Of a stretch of 64,000 nucleotides of DNA, positions 50,189 to 62,140 are shown piece after piece. The stretch comes from Zingiber officinale (Eukaryota > Streptophyta > Magnoliopsida > Zingiberales > Zingiberaceae). The stretch spans positions 8,765,705 to 8,829,704 of the forward strand of contig NC_055987.1 in assembly GCF_018446385.1 (NCBI RefSeq), in the 5' to 3' direction. A program made the translations under genes and the position numbers. The number at the start of each line of letters is the position of its first letter. The first letter of the stretch is position 1. The notes below the pieces were generated by a model. It was not told where the DNA came from. It saw nothing but the letters and a program-made list of their open reading frames with translations, and searched no databases.

Positions 50189-53100
50189 TCATTCAACGCT
50201 CTTCATTGGCTTCATTGATTTGTTTCTCCGCCGAATCTTTACCAAGGAATTCTCCAAATCCTGCAGAGAAATTAGCTTGAAAAAAAATTGATAATACAAA
50301 AAAACCATGAGGAATGAATGTCTAAAAAAAATGTGATGCAACATCAACATCAAATCAAGCTTTATTCCATTAGGTGGAATCGGCTATATAAATCCCTTTA
50401 CGTCATTAAGTTATATTTCCTACTATATCATCATCTATACTTAAATAAATTTTATCTTGTTTCATTGTTGCTAACCAAATCATTTTGGTCTTCCTCATCC
50501 TCATTTGATATATGTGTTTGTCATAGTTTCACATTACCTAACTGGAACATTTATTGATCGTTAATAAATTTTATCTTGTTTTATTGTTGCTAACCAAGTC
50601 TTTTTTTTTTTTTATCTTCCTCTTCCTAATTTGATACGTGTGTTTGTCATAGTTTAACATTGCTTAACTGGAACATTTATTGATCGTCTAAGTATATGCA
50701 TGTAGCATCTTAAACGCGTCTCTCTGAGTTTTACCTCAATAGATACAACTCCGACTTTTTCTCTCATGCTCTCATTTTTTATTCTATCAATTCTCGCATA
50801 TCCACACATCCACTTTAACATCCTTATCTCTACAACTCTCATCTTTTGCTCATATACTCGAGTTATAGCCCAACATTCAACTCCATATAACATAACAAGG
50901 TCTAACTATGATTTTATAAAATTTTCTTTTAAGTTTTATAAGTAATCACATAAAACACCCGATGCTCTCCTTCATTTCAACTATATTGCTTGCATTCTAT
51001 GTAAGACCTTTCTCAATCCCTCCATCATTTTACAAAAGTGATCCTAAATATCTAAAGTTTTCGGTTCCGGACAACTCGTCATCTCCTATCTTAACAATTA
51101 TCTTATTATGTCTAATATTGTTAAATTTAAATTTTATATATTCTATCTTTATTCTACTAAACCTAAAACTTTTTAAAAATAATTTGATAATAAATAAAAA
51201 ATTGAACTTGGTAAATTTAAAAGCAAATCATTGGACATATAATAACAAAAGGTCCTACAAGTCAAGGTAATATCAGATATAATTTGACTACAAACAAGCC
51301 TAAAAAACGAGCAGATATATTCTTAGAATCAAGAAATCAATATATGAATTCTCCTGCGCTGACAAACTTTATACCAAAACCAGTGACATGCTCTATATCA
51401 TGTCTATATTTACGAGACCTAATCTACACATGATGCCCATGGGCCATCTTCCTGGCATAGGGCAAATGCTCCAAGGTAGCCCAACCAATCATGTAGGACT
51501 CAGCAAGTGTACCTGATATTTTTTGCTTTTGAACAAGGGCTGCAATTAATGTTAATGAAAAGCTATACGTAGAGCGTTTCAAGTTGACCCCAAAACACAA
51601 TCAGATTTATTTCTTTGCAATCTACTATTTCAGGAGAAAGGACCATATCTGATCTTGCAAATCAGTTTATTTGTTTAGCATTCATACAATTTGATTGGTT
51701 AAGATTTTACTGTGGTCGATAGTGTAAAAGTGATGACCTTTTACGGCTGAATCTGCCATAATTCCAACAAACTAATTCGATGTTCTTGTATATGAAGCTA
51801 TTTTTTACCATGGCACATGTACAAGCCCATGACAATCGTTGTTCTTCATAATTATGTCTACAGAAGATTTCCCGCAAAACAAAAAAAAAAAAAACCCCTT
51901 AATTTTTGTTTTCATAGGGCGCCTACAATTTTTGACTAAAAGGTGCCCTTCTCTCACCTTCTTTCTTTTTCTTCCCTAAATACCCCAATCAAATAGCATT
52001 GATTTATTTATTTTTTTATGGACGAAGTGAATTCCAAATGAAAAAAATAAGACCATACTTTTGTCCTTAGAAATTTGAGGAATTCAATTCAAATCTGGTT
52101 TTACTTTTTAAGATTAAAATGTATTTGGTCCATCTAGCAATTTATGAACCAAAATAGATCACAATAAAAACAAATAAGGCCATATTTGTGTTACCAGAAG
52201 TGCCAGGAATTCAAATATGATTTTAATTTTTGATTTAAGAATATTTTGCTATATCCAACAACTTTGCCAAAAATTGCTAAATGAACCAAACATAGCGTTT
52301 TGAGACATGAAAAAAAACAAGAAAAACATTAAAATTGTAGAAATTTCTGAAAGAAACTGCGGCGCAGTCTAGTAATAAGCATGATAAAGAGAGACAACAT
52401 CACCTGATTTGGTCCTCCTGGAATCATCTCAGTGGTCCAAAGATGCTCAATATTGTAGTAAGTTCTTGCCTTCTCCTCGAGGGCGTGAATTATAATGCTA
52501 CCTGGACAATAAGAAATTATGGTGTGTAATAACTAAAACAGATGGGTTTAGAGACTTAGTTTATCTAGTAGTCACGAGCCTAATATAATGGATAATCTTC
52601 TACACTCGATTTAAGTGACAAAAATTAAGATAAGGATAACTAAGGAAGTGAAATGTAGATTAAACTAATGAGTACAGCTTACCAGAATCAATCACAATCC
52701 ACTTTCCTCCTCCATGACCTTGTACACTTGGAAGCATTAATCGTTCAGCATTCTTTTGCTTTTGTTTTATCTGTAGAAAGTATGATGCAGAAAAGATAAG
52801 TTTGTCAGCAAACGGAGAAAGTTTAATATCATATCAACAATTAGATGGAAATAAACAATTCTAATGTTCAACTTTGTTAACTTTATTTACTTGTTAGAAG
52901 ATATAGCAAACATGGCATGAATAAAAGATAATTATATTTTAAATATCTATCAACAACCAGTTTCCTTCAGGTTTCAGAATTACAAAATGTTAATGCCAGA
53001 TATAAGCATTTCTCAAAGGAATAAAGGTACTCGATTTGCATTGTGAAATTGTGTTTGCTTCAAATTTGATGTAAAGTTTTATGAATGATCCAACACAATA

Positions 53101-55851
53101 TACACCACAGGAGCCATCCGTGAAAGAAAAAGGACAATTACATCTTCATTGGCAAATCAACTACACTGAAACTGGAAATGATTGTTTTAAAAGGTCTTTG
53201 CCTAAGCCGCTCAGCCAATCACATAAACTAATGCTGTGAAGGATGAAGTCCACCTTTGGCCCATGAGAATCACAAAGTGCACTTATGGCCGCATCAGAAT
53301 CACAAAGTTCACTTATGGTCACATAAGGAACAAAGAATCCATTTATGGCCACATAAGCAATGGATTTACTCTAATATTTGACCTGCACATTTGATTGCTT
53401 ATGTGTCATTCAGAATCATTTAGGAAATGGAGCACTAATTTAATTTGTGTTGGATGGGTGGACCGGCTAGAGGAGATGACTAGACAACCTGCGATCAAAA
53501 TTTAATTTCTCTTGCTTTCTAACTTAGCAAGGACACACAAATCAAAAAAAAAAAAAAAGACTTCTCAGTGCACGAAGCTCCCGTCATACGGGGTCCCAGG
53601 GAAGGATCCATTGTACGCAGCCTTACCCTACTTTTTGCAAGAGGCTGTTTCCAAAATTCGAACCCGTGACCTTTTGATCACATGACAACAACTTTACCGT
53701 TGCGCCAAGGACACACAAATTAAATCAAATAAAATATAAGCATAAAAAATAAAGTAAGAGACAGAATTTAGTTGGTTACAACTTAGGTAGTTGTTAATTC
53801 AAGACAGTAAAAAACTTACTAAAAAGAACTCCTTCGATCAAGATCAGAGGAAAAATAGTCCCTTACAACAGTTGAATGTACAAGAAATGAATACTAAAGT
53901 TTAAAGACAGGTGTTTCTTTTACAACGGGCTTCAAGACTCTATTTATAGCTCAACAATCAAAGTGACCGTTTCACTGATGCGACCATTTGAGGCGCCTCA
54001 AACAGTTGGAAGCCCTCCAAGTGGATAAAATATTATCCACTCAATGATCAAAAAATTGATTTGGCGGTAACGGAGTTGCCTCGGTTCACCAGAGATGCCT
54101 CGATTGTTGCTGACGTGGATTCTCGCTTCTTATTCGCGTCACAACGTTCTGCTTCATTGAAGGCGCCTCCAACTGAATTGAGGCGCCTCTAGTCAACGCA
54201 AGCACCTCAAGTCTCTTTTGCAGTAGATGCTCTGCTGCACATAGGCGCCTCGTCCAATTTGAGACATCTCGAGCTCTATACATCTGAATGGTCAATCTCA
54301 ACATTGATCATTCTTTTCCTTGCACTCGCTTGGGTAATGCTTCGGCTATTAAGAGTTGAGCTCATCCAAACTCAACTCCGACCTTCTCCTCGACAAACTT
54401 CCTCTTAACTTCTCGTCCGTCGAATGCGCCATGCATGTCCTTCTTCCTCTACCGATGTACTCTTTCGCAGCTCCTCGTCCTTCGGATGCACCCAGCCTCT
54501 CGACTCGTTTCCCCATGTCATCCTTCTCACTCACTGCATCTTCCGCTCGACTGCTTGTATTCCTAAGTCCCTCCACACACTTAGACATAAAGCATCAAAT
54601 ACCTAGAGTCTAACTTAACTCGATTGATCATATCAAAACTAACCCGGGATATTTACAATTTGGTCAACTTCTAATCATACAGCTTGATGGAGCCTTCTTG
54701 CTAAGAAGGAAGGGCATGCATGATTATGTCGATGTATAGTTATTTGGCTGCTAACTTGAAACAACAAATTCAAATTATCTCTTCTGGGACCACAAAGAAA
54801 GGCCTAATGAGTTTTATTTACGGTATCTAGTGTTGAATCAACTCCTTTTCTAAGTTGTTTATAAAAATGAATAAGCTTTTTCACCTAGGTTTTTCTATAA
54901 GGTCAAGCAATCTTCTTGCATAACTTTCTGTGAAATCGAACAAACTTAATCTTTGGACTATGCATCTCATTTTACACGCATTAGAGAAAACAAGGATGAT
55001 AATAAGTGGCCAGGCAAATGCCAGCTAGGTAAGCTTCTATAGTGCAGCCAAATTGCCAGGATAACTCAGCTAAAACCCTACTGGAGTTGACATGCATGAA
55101 AAGTTTTCGGAAAACAGCTGTCAGAGGGGAATGGGGTTGGACATTTATCGTGGCAAGAAGATAAACCCAAGGGCATATTTCTAGATACATCACAAAACCT
55201 TTGCAATGCTCTTATGTATTGTTTCTTTCACTGTTAATCGTATGTCATGACCAGAGCAATCAGTAAGATATTATATATACTCTTCCACGTTCTCCACTTC
55301 TCCTGGATGTCTCTTCAATGGTTGTACTTACTGTTTCGAAGTAATCTTTGCTCAATAAAAGAAACTATTATCGCCTAAAACAAACTGATTTCAACATAAC
55401 AAAAGCCTTTAAATCTTGTTCTTCAAACTAATTCAACAGTCAATGATCAATTTCAAAATACGATAGACTCCGTTCTATATCAGCAAATGTAGGTAACTAT
55501 GCGATAACATAAAATAAGCGAGAGAAAGGCCAAACCCGCCTTGTGAATTAGGGCTTGGGCAATGTTCCGAACGTGCCAGGTGGACCGGCCGGTGGCGACG
55601 ACCATGAAGTCCGTCCAATCGCACTGGTTCCTTACGGGGATTACCCTCACGTCGTCCGCCTTCACCTCGCCAAGGATCTTCTCGATCTCCTCCAGCTCCA
55701 ATAAGCTCGGCTTGCGGGAGTAGGACGACGACGACGACGACGACGAAGAGATGGGACGAAGGAACTCTAGAAGCTTCCATGGTCCATGATGATGGAGAAG
55801 GGGATGACCAGAGCTCGAGGCAAGAGCTCTCGATCTCAAAGCCGCCAACAT
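50189..55851 (-). CDS. Protein Iojap-related, mitochondrial (RsfS family; 4 exons, 189 aa)
   Basis: RsfS/Iojap proteins bind the large ribosomal subunit (protein L14/uL14) and stop subunit joining; this isoform matches the mitochondrial type. Exons on the minus strand: 55540-55851, 52683-52770, 52404-52501 and 50189-50260. A Ser-rich targeting peptide spans residues 1-45. The domain holds LLELEEIEKILGEVKADDV, CDWTDFMVVATGRSTWHVRNIAQALIHK, KQKQKNAERLMLPSVQG, GKWIVIDSGSIIIHALEEKART and YYNIEHLW. It ends VKIRRRNKSMKPMKSVE. To keep frame the first intron must use a GC donor (AAG|GCGGGT); introns 2 and 3 are GT-AG. Intron 1 is 2.8 kb and contains a solo LTR and a SINE; intron 3 contains an RTE piece. 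Confidence 0.9.
50335..50930 (-). mobile_element. RTE-type LINE fragment in Iojap intron 3
   Basis: The minus strand at 50654-50893 encodes MLYGVECWAI, MRVVEIRMLKWMCG, RIDRIKNE and LRWYMHILRR-like motifs of the C-terminus of plant RTE reverse transcriptases. To the left lies the typical RTE 3' end (plus-strand CAACATCAACATCAAATC..., CCATTAGGTGGAATCGGCTA). It is 5'-truncated and dead. Confidence 0.8.
50931..52403 (-). other. Rest of Iojap intron 3
   Basis: Possibly more decayed LINE sequence to about 51170. Further right it is AT-rich with nothing recognised. Confidence 0.4.
53448..54657 (-). mobile_element. Solo LTR H in Iojap intron 1, with 5-bp target duplication
   Basis: On the minus strand it begins TGTAAATATCCCGGG at 54657 and ends CACCCATCCAACA at 53448. 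The perfect target copy ATTTG lies at 53443-53447 and 54658-54662. It shares the family core with A, E and F (CTAAGTGTGTGGAGGGACTTAGG) and has five GGCGCC-centred motifs at 53990-54245. It is interrupted by a SINE. Confidence 0.9.
53543..53706 (-). mobile_element. Au-type SINE inside solo LTR H
   Basis: On the minus strand it starts GGCGCAACGGTAAAGTTGTTG (box A region), has GGTCACGGGTTCGAA (box B) and AGGGTAAGGCTGCGTACAATGG, and ends in a T-rich tail. A perfect 14-bp target copy AAGGACACACAAAT lies at 53529-53542 and 53707-53720. It was inserted after LTR H. Confidence 0.92.
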
Positions 55852-56060
55852 TTTTTTTTAGGTTTACAAAATCTTACTCATTCGATCTTTAAATTGGGCC
55901 GCATATACTTTTCATTTGTTTTTAATTAAATTATTATTATTATTATTATTATTATTGTTGTATAAATATATATCTTATATTCTTAAAATATTTTCTAGTA
56001 CTATAACTACTTTCTAGTAGACCCCTACTTGGGTTTCATCCTCGCTCCTCGGAGATCTCA
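55852..56060. promoter_or_regulatory. Shared upstream region of the Iojap-related and kelch genes
   Basis: Only 209 bp separate the two start codons, which point away from each other. It contains an (TTA)n run (55930-55956) and a CTCCTCGGAGATCTC patch before the kelch ATG. Any promoters must overlap here. Confidence 0.6.
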
Positions 56061-56881
56061 ATGGCGAGATCCAACAAGTCGGGGAGGTTCGTCTTGGTTC
56101 TCTCCTCTGTCGCCCAGGGGTCGCCCTTGTCGTGGATTCCCTCTGGGCTTACTCAAATTCCGCATCTTCTTCGCTCGTTTGGTCCAGAAACCTCGATCGA
56201 CCTCTTGAGAGACTTCCCGGTGCGGGCGATCTGGCTTCCGAGTCGGCGGTGAGTCTGTGCTTTTAGTTATTGATGTGTCGACGTTAGGTTTTTGATGCGT
56301 TTTCTTCTATACGTCATCCTTTATCTGTTTGGCAACTGATTTTGCTGCTTTATGTATTGGAAATGAGTAGCGTATCTGATGATTAATGCCCTCCTCACGC
56401 TAGATGATCAAAAGAGATCGTGAGAAAGAAATGGAACCGTAAGAATGCGACAATAACATACAGAAAATTTACATACTTTGACTATATGCTCATTTGAATT
56501 TGCATAGCGTAAGGCACGGGCTTATTGGTTGTTAGTAGGAGTAGTCTTTGTCAATTTTCTATTCCATTTAGAGTAGAAGTTTATGGATTGAAAATTTCAT
56601 TTATCAGACATCAACCTATAGCAGCCTATTGCTACATAATGATCAAGGTATATTGGTTAACGACTCAAGGTTTCCACTAATGAATCTTCCTTTTGCAGGA
56701 TGAGGAAAAGGATAAAAGAGTATTAGATTCAAAAATGTTGAACGCAACTTTTGCTGACTTGCCAGCACCAGAGTTAGCATGGGAAGAGATGGCAGAGGCA
56801 CCTGTTCCACGTCTAGATGGTGCAGCTATACAAATTAAAAATCTTTTATATGTCTTTGCTGGATATGGTACAATCGACTAT
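56061..56881 (+). pseudogene. Kelch-repeat protein (At3g27220-like), 5' exons only, frameshifted
   Basis: Exon 1 (56061-56248) begins MARSNKSGRFVLVL. The membrane-anchor part VALVVDSLWAYS is then in another frame, as if one base is missing near 56105. With one base added the exon has 63 codons and joins exon 2 in phase. Exon 2 (56699-56881) encodes ATFADLPAPELAWEEMAEAPVPRLDGAAIQIKNLLYVFAGYG, the start of the first kelch repeat, and ends at a GTGAG donor. The family is a type II membrane/secretory kelch protein of unknown role, several hundred residues long. No later kelch exon is seen before element D at 58772. It may be truncated or have a very long intron. Confidence 0.7.
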
Positions 56882-58636
56882 GTGAGAATCTTAAATATCT
56901 TACACTTTACATGCCCCTCATGTTCTGTTTTATAATGGACTTCGATATCAACATTTATTTTTACATGTTTCTATAGATTTAGTCTCTTACGTCTAGTTGA
57001 ATTCTAAGTTTTAAAATATCATATGGCAAAAGATATATATGAACACCCTATCTGGAAAATGATCTCCTGGTTTTAATGACATTGACTGGTTATACTTCAA
57101 AAATATATATATGTTTTTTTCTTTATTCTTTATTTGATTTTGATTCCCATAGGTTTGTTGATCCCATAGGACTTATTTTCTCATCCATCGAAGGATATAA
57201 AATAAATCAGATTGATTTTTGTTCAAAAAAAAAATACTATGTGGACTTCAATGTCACAAACTAGTTCCATTGCCATGATCAAAACTGTGTATTATGAGTC
57301 ATTGAAAAAGGGATCATGTTTCTTCAAGAGTATTAATGACGATTCTGACCCCTATTCACATGTTGGATGTCCTTTCTCATTTGTTCTTGAGGCTTAGGCA
57401 AAATACATCACCCAAGCTTTTTTTTATATGGGTCCTGATAGGACTTCAGTGCAGTATACTGCTTTGTCAGACAATTCTTCTTGCAATTTGAAGTGTTCTA
57501 GTAGAAGATGTGCTCCCAAGAAATCTGCCAATGCCTGTCCTTTCACGGCCTTTTATGATATGAGTATTATGTTCAAGCAGTATTAACCATTAAGTGAATC
57601 AAGCATTTGGTAAACCAGCTCTGTTCTCAAAGATCTTTAAAGGGTCATCTCCTGACACCAGATGATTGGTGGGTAACAGTGATCAAGTAACGTCACATCT
57701 TACTAAATGCTACTACAATGTTTCTGAAAGGAAATATGGGGTGGGGATTCCCTCTCCTTGATATAGCTTTCCAAATAAGGGAGGTTACATGCACCTCCTC
57801 ATTCAGAATTCTCAATCTAGCCTGCAATTAGGTAGGTACATCTTTCAGTTGCTTTTATCTTTTGTTTGGTTTGGATCTTTTGCCCTGCAATTTTGTGCCT
57901 TGCAATCACAGGCAGAGCAATTTGTATATTGAAGTTTGTAACTTTGAATATTTTGTTTTTTTTTTCACTTTGATGACAATTTATGCGTTGAATTTTCTTG
58001 ATGGATCTTACGATCTTGATAATGAAATTACATAGGACTAGATTAGTTTAAAGGAATTTTTCTTAAGCAGTTTATTATTACTTGACTTCTAAGAATACTG
58101 TTTCAGAGAATTAACCATTTTCATAGAAGTAATAAGTAATAATTAAAATCAGTTATTGGATTTCAATAGAAAGGTGAGCATAATTCCGCACTGTACTTGC
58201 TTATCTGACATTTGTCTAAGAGTTGAAATAGACTTTAAATTGCAATTCACAAATAAAGTACATTGATTATTGTGTTTAGCGTAACCCAAGATTACAGATT
58301 TAATATTGGTCCAAAAAATTTCCATGTGATGGAGCCTGGGATTACATTTCAAGATTTGTTCCTTAATCACATGGTTCAGGAGTCAGGACTTCAACTTTCT
58401 GTTCTGTGACCTGATTACATGAGTTTATGTCATAGAGAAGCAGTTGTTTTATACTTCTCCTTTGTTCAGTTATTTCCTAGGCCGGTTGCTGGTTTGTATT
58501 CTATGGCCCTTTGCCTTTTAAAGTACTTGGCACATGAGAAACTTACAAGTTTGTTTTCTGAAAGTGTAATATTGGTTAACTTGCTTGTTAGTGAAGGGCA
58601 TATAAATTAATTCATGAAATTGTTTCTTGTAAATAA
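56882..58636 (+). other. Intron-like or intergenic stretch after kelch exon 2
   Basis: AT-rich with no kelch motifs, RNA gene or clear repeat border recognised. Confidence 0.4.
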
Positions 58637-58771
58637 CAACAACAACAACAGTAAGCCACTAACTATTTGAGGTTGACTACTCAAATATATTTTTCCATTG
58701 AACTTGATGCAAGGCTATGTATCATTAATAATATTCAAATAAATTGTATATCCAACTATTTGGGTTGTTTC
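58637..58771. mobile_element. RTE-type LINE 3' end fragment
   Basis: ACAACAACAACAACA followed by a degenerate CCACTAACTATTTGAGGTTGACTA and CATTGAACTTGATGCAAGG, the plant RTE 3' region in inverted reading. It is cut by element D. Confidence 0.6.
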
Positions 58772-60238
58772 TGTTGGTGCAACATCCCTCAGGTCAAGGT
58801 TGACCTGGGTGACCAAGCTGAGTCTTGGTTTGAGTTTAGATGTTTGACAATAAGAAATTGATTGAAGAAGAGTCAAGTAGGTCAAGGTTGACCGGATACT
58901 TGACAGGGAAGTCCTGGTGAGTGAAGCCAGGCAAAAGGAAAACCCTAGTGAGTGAAGCTAGGTGAAAGTCCTGGTGAGTGAAACCAGGTGAAAACCCTAG
59001 TGAGTGAAGCTAGGTGAAAGTCCTGGTGAGTGAAGCTAGGCAGAAGGAAAACCCTAGTGAGTGAAGCTAGGTGAAAGTCCTGGTGAGTGAAACCAGGCAG
59101 AAGGAAAACCCTAGTGAGTGAAGCTAGGTGAAAGTCCTGGTGAGTGAAGCCAGGCAAGGGAAAATCCAGATGGATCAAGGATGATCGGACATCTGGTGTT
59201 GGGAAGTCCAAGTAGGTCAAAGGATTGACTGGATACTTGGCACGAGGAAATCTGATGGAGTCAAAGAGATTGACCGGACATCCGATGGAAGTCCAAGTAG
59301 GTCGAGGAGTGCCGGATACTTGGCATGAATAGAAAAGTCTAAGTGGGTCAAAGGATTGACCGGACACTTGGTGGGAAGTCCTACAGTCAAAGGAGTGACC
59401 GGATGCTAGGTACGATGTACCACCAGTCAAGGTTGACCGGATGTTGGTTTGAGAGGCTGGAACTTGGTTTGGGCAAAACCAAGTGTTGGATCGATCGATG
59501 GATCGATTCAGAGCTGGATCGATCGTGGATCGATCCGGCCTTCCATCAGAAGCCCGGATCGATCTACGGATCGATCCAGATGTCCAAATCGATCGATGGA
59601 TCGATTGGGACGCTGGACAAGCGCTGGATCGATCCGTGGATCGATCCAAGCGTTTTTCCAGAGCACAGAGGCGCTCTGGATCGATCCGTGGATCGATCCA
59701 AAGCCTCCCCGATCGATTGGGAATATTCGAATCGATCGGGATCCGACCGTTGCGTCGTATTTGAGCTGCAGGCGTGCGTTGGCTGCAGCATCTCTTCTCC
59801 GATTCACTCCAGATTTCTCGCCAGCTCCTCCACAGCACTCACAAAGCTCAGATCGCCAGTTCTTGAAGGATCTTGGAAGTTTTCCAAGTCAAGAGGCGGA
59901 TCAAAGCCAAGAAGAGAAGCTAGGGTTAGTGTTTATACTCATTGTAAGCTTGTATTTCTTGTATCCTTTCCCTCTCTTCTTGTATTGAGTCTTGTAGGGC
60001 TTCTCCGCCCTTGGTAGTTACCATAAAGGAGAGTTTTATTTAGTGGAGGGTGTGTGTGTTGGTGTGGATCCTTGGATTAGTCACCTCTTGTGAGGTGGAT
60101 ACCAAGTAAACCAACCGTGTTAGCGTTGTGTGATTGTTTCTTTGTATTTCCGCTGCACATCTTTGAAGGAACAAGCAACGCCGAGCAACGAGCGAACGCG
60201 ACGAGCTATTCACCCTCTAGCTACTTTTGGTCCTAACA
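58772..60238 (+). repeat. Left LTR of element D
   Basis: It shares the start (TGTTGGTGCAAC...GGTCAAGGTTGACCTG) and the GTCCTGGTGAGTGAAGCCAGG repeats (about 58910-59160) with element B. The palindrome block at 59485-59740 is built on GGATCGATCC(G/A)TGGATCGATCC rather than B's GATCGGTC type. It ends GGTCCTAACA. Confidence 0.85.
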
Positions 60239-60240
60239 AG

Positions 60241-60252
60241 TGGTATCAGAGC
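60241..60252 (+). other. Primer-binding site of element D
   Basis: TGGTATCAGAGC two bases after the LTR (initiator Met-tRNA type). Confidence 0.9.
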
Positions 60253-60372
60253 GAGGCCGCTCTTCACCGGAATCATCGCCGGAAGGGTCAAGCATAACAA
60301 GAAAAGCTAGAGGGTGAAGAAGTTGAAGCAAAAATTGTCAAAGTCAAAGATATCAAAAAGCTCAACTTCAAG

Positions 60373-62140
60373 ATGCAATTCCAAGATGGACTTGGATTTG
60401 ACACAAGGGTGGCTCCACCATACACTTCCACGAGTTTTGATTCTTGGAAATCAAGAATTGAAAATTTTCTTATGATGGAGATAGAGCAATGGTTTGCTCT
60501 AATGGAAGGTTTCAAGACTCCAAGAAATTCAAAGGGTAAAGTTCTCAAGAGGAGCAAGTGGAACTAAGAGCAAGTCCAGAGGTGCGAGGCCAATGAAAAA
60601 GTGACCAAGCTTTTGGTCAATTTATTGCCAAGCACCATCCTTTGCAAAATTGGAGAATTTGAAGATGCAAAGGAAATTGGCCAAGCTTCATGAAGAGATC
60701 CCCTCCACTGTACAAGATCATGAAGAATCCGGAGAGGGTGACTCTTTGGAGCAAGATCAAGAGGAGGACTCCAAGGTTGAGAGATGCTCAACCTCCGAAG
60801 AAGAAGAAATCCAAGAAGCTTCATTCTCAAGGGAATGCAACGAAGGGAACAAGGAGGGAGCATACTCCTTGTTTCATATTCAAGATGATGAAGCCTCCAC
60901 CTCTAGGATTGAGGGGGAGCAATTCTTGGTGACACCGGATCAAGAAGAAGGAGAAGCTTCTACATCCGGGTCAAGAGAAGAAGGGGAGGAAGAAGCTTCT
61001 ATCTCCACAAGTCAAGAAAAATCAAATGGAGGGGAATCAAGGTTCGATCAAGAGGAAGCTTCTACCTCCGGATCCAAAGGAAAAGATGCCACCCCTACAA
61101 GCAAAGGTATAAATATTTCAATTAAAAATAAAAATCATATTATATGCTTTGAGTGTAGGGAACATGGACACTACAAGAGCAAGTGTCCTAAATTGGCCAA
61201 GAAGAAGGGCAAAGTGGCACAAAAGGGCAAGGCGAAGCCCAAGGAGATCATCCCCAACACAAAGAAGAGCAAGGAGCATATTATATGTTTCTCTTGCAAT
61301 CAAAAGGGGCATTACCGAAGTCAATGCCCCAAGGGGAAGAAGGTGGTCAAGGCTCAAGGAGGCACTAGTCAAGGGGGAGCCTCCAAGGTAAAGAAGAAGG
61401 TATCTTTTATTGAGCCTACCCCCTTACATTATGGTGAAAAGCATGATAGTTCTAACTTTTATCATTTTAATGCAATTTACCATAAGAATAGAAAGCATGA
61501 GGGCTTTAAGGAAAAACATGTGGCCCTACATGCCAAAACTACCCAACCTAAGGTTAGGAAGGTAGATAGACACTTGGGCGGGAACACTAAGGAAAATAGA
61601 CACATGCCCAAGATCAAAAATGCTCATGGACCAAAACCTAAGGATTTAATGATAGAAAATCAAGTCTTGAGGTCAAGACTTGACAAACTAGAAAAGACCC
61701 TAAAAAGGATGGAGAATATCCTTAAAGGGCAAAATGAGCAATACCTAGGGCTAGGAGCACAAAGGTCATCCAATGGCTATAGAGGTTTGGGATACAAACC
61801 CAAAGCTAAAAAGGATGTGCCTAGTTATCATAGGGTTCCATATAGCTATGGAACAAACCCTAAGTCTAGAGGTCAAGTCAAAGATACAAGGGAAGATATC
61901 CCTAGAAGTATCTTTGCAACCAAAGTGACTAAGACTTCTAAGAAGTCTAAGAAAGTCACTAACAAGGTCACAAGGGAGGCTATCCCTAGAGTTGACCTAG
62001 AAAGTGTGACCAAGGCTTCTAAGAAGCCCAACAAGGTCACTAGGAAGGTATCTAGGGAAGTTATCCCTAGTGAGTACCTAGAGCATCCAAGGAGCACCAA
62101 TAGGTGTTGGGTTCCTAGGAGCATCTTCTCTACCCCATAG
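60373..62140 (+). pseudogene. Gag of Copia element D, interrupted by a stop and a frameshift
   Basis: The first part (60373-60567) encodes APPYTSTSFDSWKSRIENFLM, the Gag N-terminus, and reaches a TAA after RSKWN. Homology to element B's Gag continues in frame to about 60680 (NEKVTKLLVNLLP...). A small deletion then shifts it into the long frame 60650-62140 (KLAKLHEE...). That frame keeps an acidic region, two CCHC knuckles (CFECREHGHYKSKC, CFSCNQKGHYRSQC), a coiled coil (NQVLRSRLDKLEKTLKRM) and the family tail EYLEHP...CWVPRSIFSTP. Repeated KVT.REV/AIP motifs precede the tail. The protein cannot be made full length. Confidence 0.82.

Noticed and set aside
53640-53706. tRNA gene
   Set aside because: The box A and B-like motifs belong to a SINE with poly-T tail and target copies; no cloverleaf of a functional tRNA.
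59343-60017. ORFs rich in WIDPWIDPS/RSIDRS on both strands
   Set aside because: By-products of the GGATCGATCC palindromes in element D's LTR; open on both strands at once and unlike any protein.
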